Shown here: positions 60,901 to 64,000 of the stretch, piece after piece
Numbering within the stretch: position 1 is the stretch's first letter
Layout of the letters: every line of letters starts with the position of its first letter
Source of the DNA: Condylostoma magnum
Taxonomy: Eukaryota; Ciliophora; Heterotrichea; Heterotrichida; Condylostomatidae
Assembly (NCBI GenBank): GCA_920105805.1
Contig: CAKKTI010000036.1
Span: 1-64,000, forward strand
Length of the DNA: 64,000 nucleotides
Direction: 5' to 3'
Position numbers and translations under genes: made by a program
Notes under the pieces: model-generated
Seen by the model: the letters and a program-made list of their open reading frames with translations, nothing else
The model's database searches: none
Told to the model about the DNA's origin: nothing

Positions 60901-63549
60901 ATATAAATAAGTTCATTCCCCTAATATTATAGAATTACTTTCTCCTGTTACTAAATCATTCAAATACTAAAAGAAGCTATACTTTAAGTTTAATTATTCA
61001 TTAATATAAACAAATTCAATTTTAAACAAAGATTTACCTTCATGCTACTTAAAAATTACATTTATATAGATGAGTGTTCCCTACCCTAATACTCTGATTA
61101 GTAAAACCATATTTCAAGATGCTGCAAGAGATGGAGTTGCATTATTTTCAAAATCTTAGAATACTTAGAAATGGCTTTACTGATTAAAATAAATGCCTTA
61201 GTCCTTAACTAAAATAGGATCGTTTAAATCATAGTCCGGATAGAATTTATCTGGGTCATTTCCATAAATAGCTTGCAGTTGATCATGCATATCAATTGGG
61301 TTGTTTTTTGGCCAATTAAAATTGAAAAGATTGTAGTTATTTTAAGCTGTACATTGGCTATTTTCTAATTTTACATTAAACGTACAATAACTTAAGCAAA
61401 GTTCTTTATATTCATCTTGATAATAACTATTAGATTAAATACAAGGATAGTATTTATTCACCTCTGATCTAGGGGTCTAATAGGGTATTGTATTATCAGA
61501 TTCGTATTTATTTGCTATTATTATTTGATACAGGAATCCTACAAAGTTATCTTATGTTGCGGATCCATACCCAAAAGTAACACTATCTTATTCACTCTCT
61601 AGTAATAATTAAAACTCCTCTAATTCTTCTGTTTCTTATATATTATTTAATTAAAGCATCACTTATCTACCCTCAAAATTGCATTTAAGGCCGACAAAAT
61701 ACCAGCCAAAGTAGATACTATTACTAAATGTAATATTATCGTCTATTAGAGTCCTTTATAATCTGTTTCCCAGGTCAAAAGTAAACTCGACTTATATACT
61801 ATTTGGTTAGATTTCAATTACATTAATTTTTATTCTTTGCTAGGCATTATGTTCTATCAGTACCAAATTACCTATTTGAATCGGTTTAAAGTAGAACTAT
61901 AAGCTAAAACCTTATTGAAAAAGTCAGTTTTCATCATTCCTATCTTTAAGTTCTAAAAATTGCTTTCCATTAAGATACACTCCTTAATATTACCCTATAA
62001 TATCTAATAGAACAGTTGATTCTATATCGTCCTTTAACCTTAAATAAGCTAGACTGTTATCTGATATAAACTTATCATCTTCTATTGTATCAAACTTAAA
62101 GTCCAATTAAGTTTATATATTTGAGCAGGATTTGATTGATGAGCTATTTAATCTGCATGCTTATAGGCAGGAGCTTTTCCCATTTACTAATTAATCTGCT
62201 GCACTGATACATTCGTCAATATCTGCTGAGAGTAATTACTAATTATAATAAAAGCACTCTGTATTACACTTTTTGCAAAGAAAGTCGACTTATGATAGAC
62301 CATAATAATCTTCACATAAAAGGCAATTATCCTTTCCATCGTAAAATTGACAATTTGAGTAAAATGTTTCTTGGATAGTTGGAACCTCTATTCTTTATTC
62401 AGTGTATAAGAAGTAGATTCTTGTGTTTCAGTAAATAAAATTCCCCCCTTCATCACTTCTAAAGAAATAAGTTATTTAAAATTCGTCAATGTTTAAAATA
62501 TTTGAGGTAGTTGAACGAGGAGTTCTCATTACTTAATCTTTTCCATTCTAATGCACTAACCAAAAGAAATTTTAGTTATCAAATGAGGTTTAGATTTAGA
62601 CTCATTCAAACAAATTCAGTTCAAATGATGCAAATGATCTACTTTATCCACCATCATAAAAATCTATTTTTGAGTCATTAAATCGATATATAATATCGAA
62701 ATATCACTATATCTATATCCTTAGTGATTTAGCGTCTTATCTATCAATACTATCATAAATCCCTTCTTATTTAGTATCATAAAATATCCATGATGTAACC
62801 GTTCAATCAGAGTTCCTAAAGCTTGTACCTGTTAAAGAATTTGTCAATACAGAGCTTTCCTCGTCACTCTTTAAACTTTTATTCAAGCTTTGTATATAAG
62901 TTCCTTATAGAGGAAGAAAGCTATCATCGTAGGGGGCTATTAGTTTGCACTCATCGTAAAATTGGACAAATTGAGTATCAGTAATTAATTCATCTAGATA
63001 TAAAGTTATTGAGCCTATCATCATTTCTGCGTTACTTAATTCATTAGATCCTAGGGTTATAAAGAAGCCAGATTAAAATCGAAATTGACCATTTCAAGAA
63101 ATTTCATTGTAATTATAAACCTCATTCTGTTCTATTAATACTAAAATTTACTATTAGGTATCAATCGGTATTACTACTCCCAAAAATACTCATTGTCATT
63201 GATCCGCTCCAATTAAAAACAATTCATCCTATTAAGGCTCATCCCTTATTTACCATTTTAATCCGAAAAGATCCGATTCGTAGTAAAGTTGTAAGTATTC
63301 GTTGTTTTCTCTACTTTTAACTTCTATAATTGTTTGATCACCTTTTAAATAAGCTCAAAATGTTATTGAGAGATTAGAGATCGGGCTATAATTTTCTAGG
63401 TAATTATCTTACAGATCAATTACTTGCTAAGAGTGAAATCCGGCTGGAGTAGATTGAATATCCTTGAAGAGGTAAATAATCTAGTCTTCGGGTTGTAGAA
63501 GCATTCGTTTTGAGTTAGACAAGATAAGGAGTAAAATCAGATGTAACAT
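57919..63549 (-). CDS. Giant LamG/Cys-rich multipass surface protein
   Basis: About 1,876 residues in one frame. Signal peptide MLHLILLLILSNS. Residues ~20-1,000 contain several concanavalin/LamG-like beta-sandwich segments (e.g. LSITFWAYLKGDQTIIEVKS, SFASFELNLFEWVQIQTSF). Next are EGF/GFR-like Cys clusters (CSQCRSDCISCIDDQSC) and two Myxococcus-type Cys repeats (CGDGINYGQQECDDGNKVEG, DGCSNDCEIEDGFVC). The C-terminal ~350 residues have at least seven membrane helices (MIIAWVICILIFILVRLLY, MIYLLIFIILYYF, LLGYFAILLASMTFAPGLI). A TGA within the membrane region is read as Trp because the hydrophobic helices continue in frame to TAGTAA at 57916-57921. Probably a surface sensor or adhesin. Confidence 0.78.
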
Positions 63550-64000
63550 ATTTTTATACAAAAAGTAACGCCTTTTAGTATAACATGTATAAGTAGTAGT
63601 AAGGGTATTGGGATGTTTACTCTACACCTCATAAGACAAATGATTGAATTATATGTTCAATATCTATCTCAAATACATTATTTATAAATATCAATTATTG
63701 TTACAATAATAAATCTCATATAAAATCTTAAAGTATGAAGTTTTATAATACATGTATATTAATTACTATCAAAAGCTAAGCAAAGTCCTTATTTAGAGCA
63801 TTTTCCCTAATAGGCTTTTTCATAAGCTCCTAGTTGCTTGCACTAAAATATTAAGAGTTTACTTCTTTTACCAAATAAATATTGAAAGACTTTAATTAAC
63901 AAGTTTACATAATGCACTAAAACCTTTAATTCTATAGGAAATTAAATTTAATCAAAGGAATTATTTTCAACTGATGAAAATGTTTTAAAATTTAGCTGAA
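63550..64000. other. Upstream region of the giant surface protein gene
   Basis: About 450 bp, AT-rich, reaching the window edge. No gene, repeat or RNA feature supported. Confidence 0.5.

Noticed and set aside
1-64000. tRNA, rRNA, CRISPR or telomere-like repeats
   Set aside because: No T-loop/anticodon arrangements, rRNA-like conserved blocks, spaced repeats or terminal simple repeats were found by eye. A covariance search would be needed to be sure.

Overview
The window reads as somatic-type DNA of a ciliate with a heavily reassigned nuclear code. Textbook stops lie inside conserved motifs. TGA falls where families have Trp: the pore motif YWAITT of a K+ channel, the PP2C motif DGVWDV, the kinase loop GKVWKVE. 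TAA and TAG fall where Gln is expected. All three codons also close genes. This is the pattern of the heterotrich Condylostoma code (NCBI table 28). The karyorelict code (table 27: UAR always Gln, UGA Trp or stop) is the alternative, but it would force long antisense overlaps at several convergent gene pairs. Every CDS below was read with UAA/UAG=Gln and UGA=Trp, and ended at the stop best supported by homology, tandem stops or the neighbouring gene. The species is not proven.

Layout. 1-1.5 kb: decayed LINE reverse transcriptase (minus). 1.5-10.5 kb: accessory-looking region with two copies of a ~1.1 kb block, a Notch-repeat surface protein, an orphan, and two coiled-coil/RING proteins built of tandem repeats. 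11-16.7 kb: cyclic-nucleotide-type K+ channel, YANK-like kinase, disordered protein, PP2C phosphatase. 16.7-23.3 kb: Piezo mechanosensitive channel. 24.6-29.3 kb: SHAQKYF Myb protein, AGC kinase, CFAP96-like axonemal protein, unknown protein, ascorbate-type peroxidase. 29.3-36.6 kb: ~2,430-residue Cys-rich/beta-helix membrane protein, then a ubiquitin-like protein and an unknown. 40.5-51.6 kb: PTPDC1 phosphatase, PLAC8 protein, crotonase-fold enzyme, FYVE-like coiled-coil protein, SK-type K+ channel, IQ protein, Met-tRNA formyltransferase, small acidic protein, CFAP100, Tim44-like protein. 52.1-57.8 kb: PROPPIN (Atg18-like), CNG-like channel with a zinc knuckle, unknown, retinoblastoma protein. 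57.9-63.5 kb: ~1,876-residue surface protein on the minus strand.

Gene packing is extreme: divergent start codons as close as 10 bp, convergent stops 3-10 bp apart, tandem genes 11-12 bp apart. No intron is needed for almost any gene, including 6.6 and 7.3 kb frames. However, a 15-nt intron (the heterotrich size) would be invisible in this code. The content suits a large swimming cell: several K+/cation channels, a mechanosensor, kinase/phosphatase signalling with N-terminal acylation motifs, ciliary proteins and big cysteine-rich surface proteins. The most unusual points are the ambiguous code, possible PP2C-Piezo and PROPPIN-channel fusions, and a repeat-built RING protein whose 5' end resembles that of the Notch-repeat gene. 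I found no rRNA, tRNA or CRISPR.
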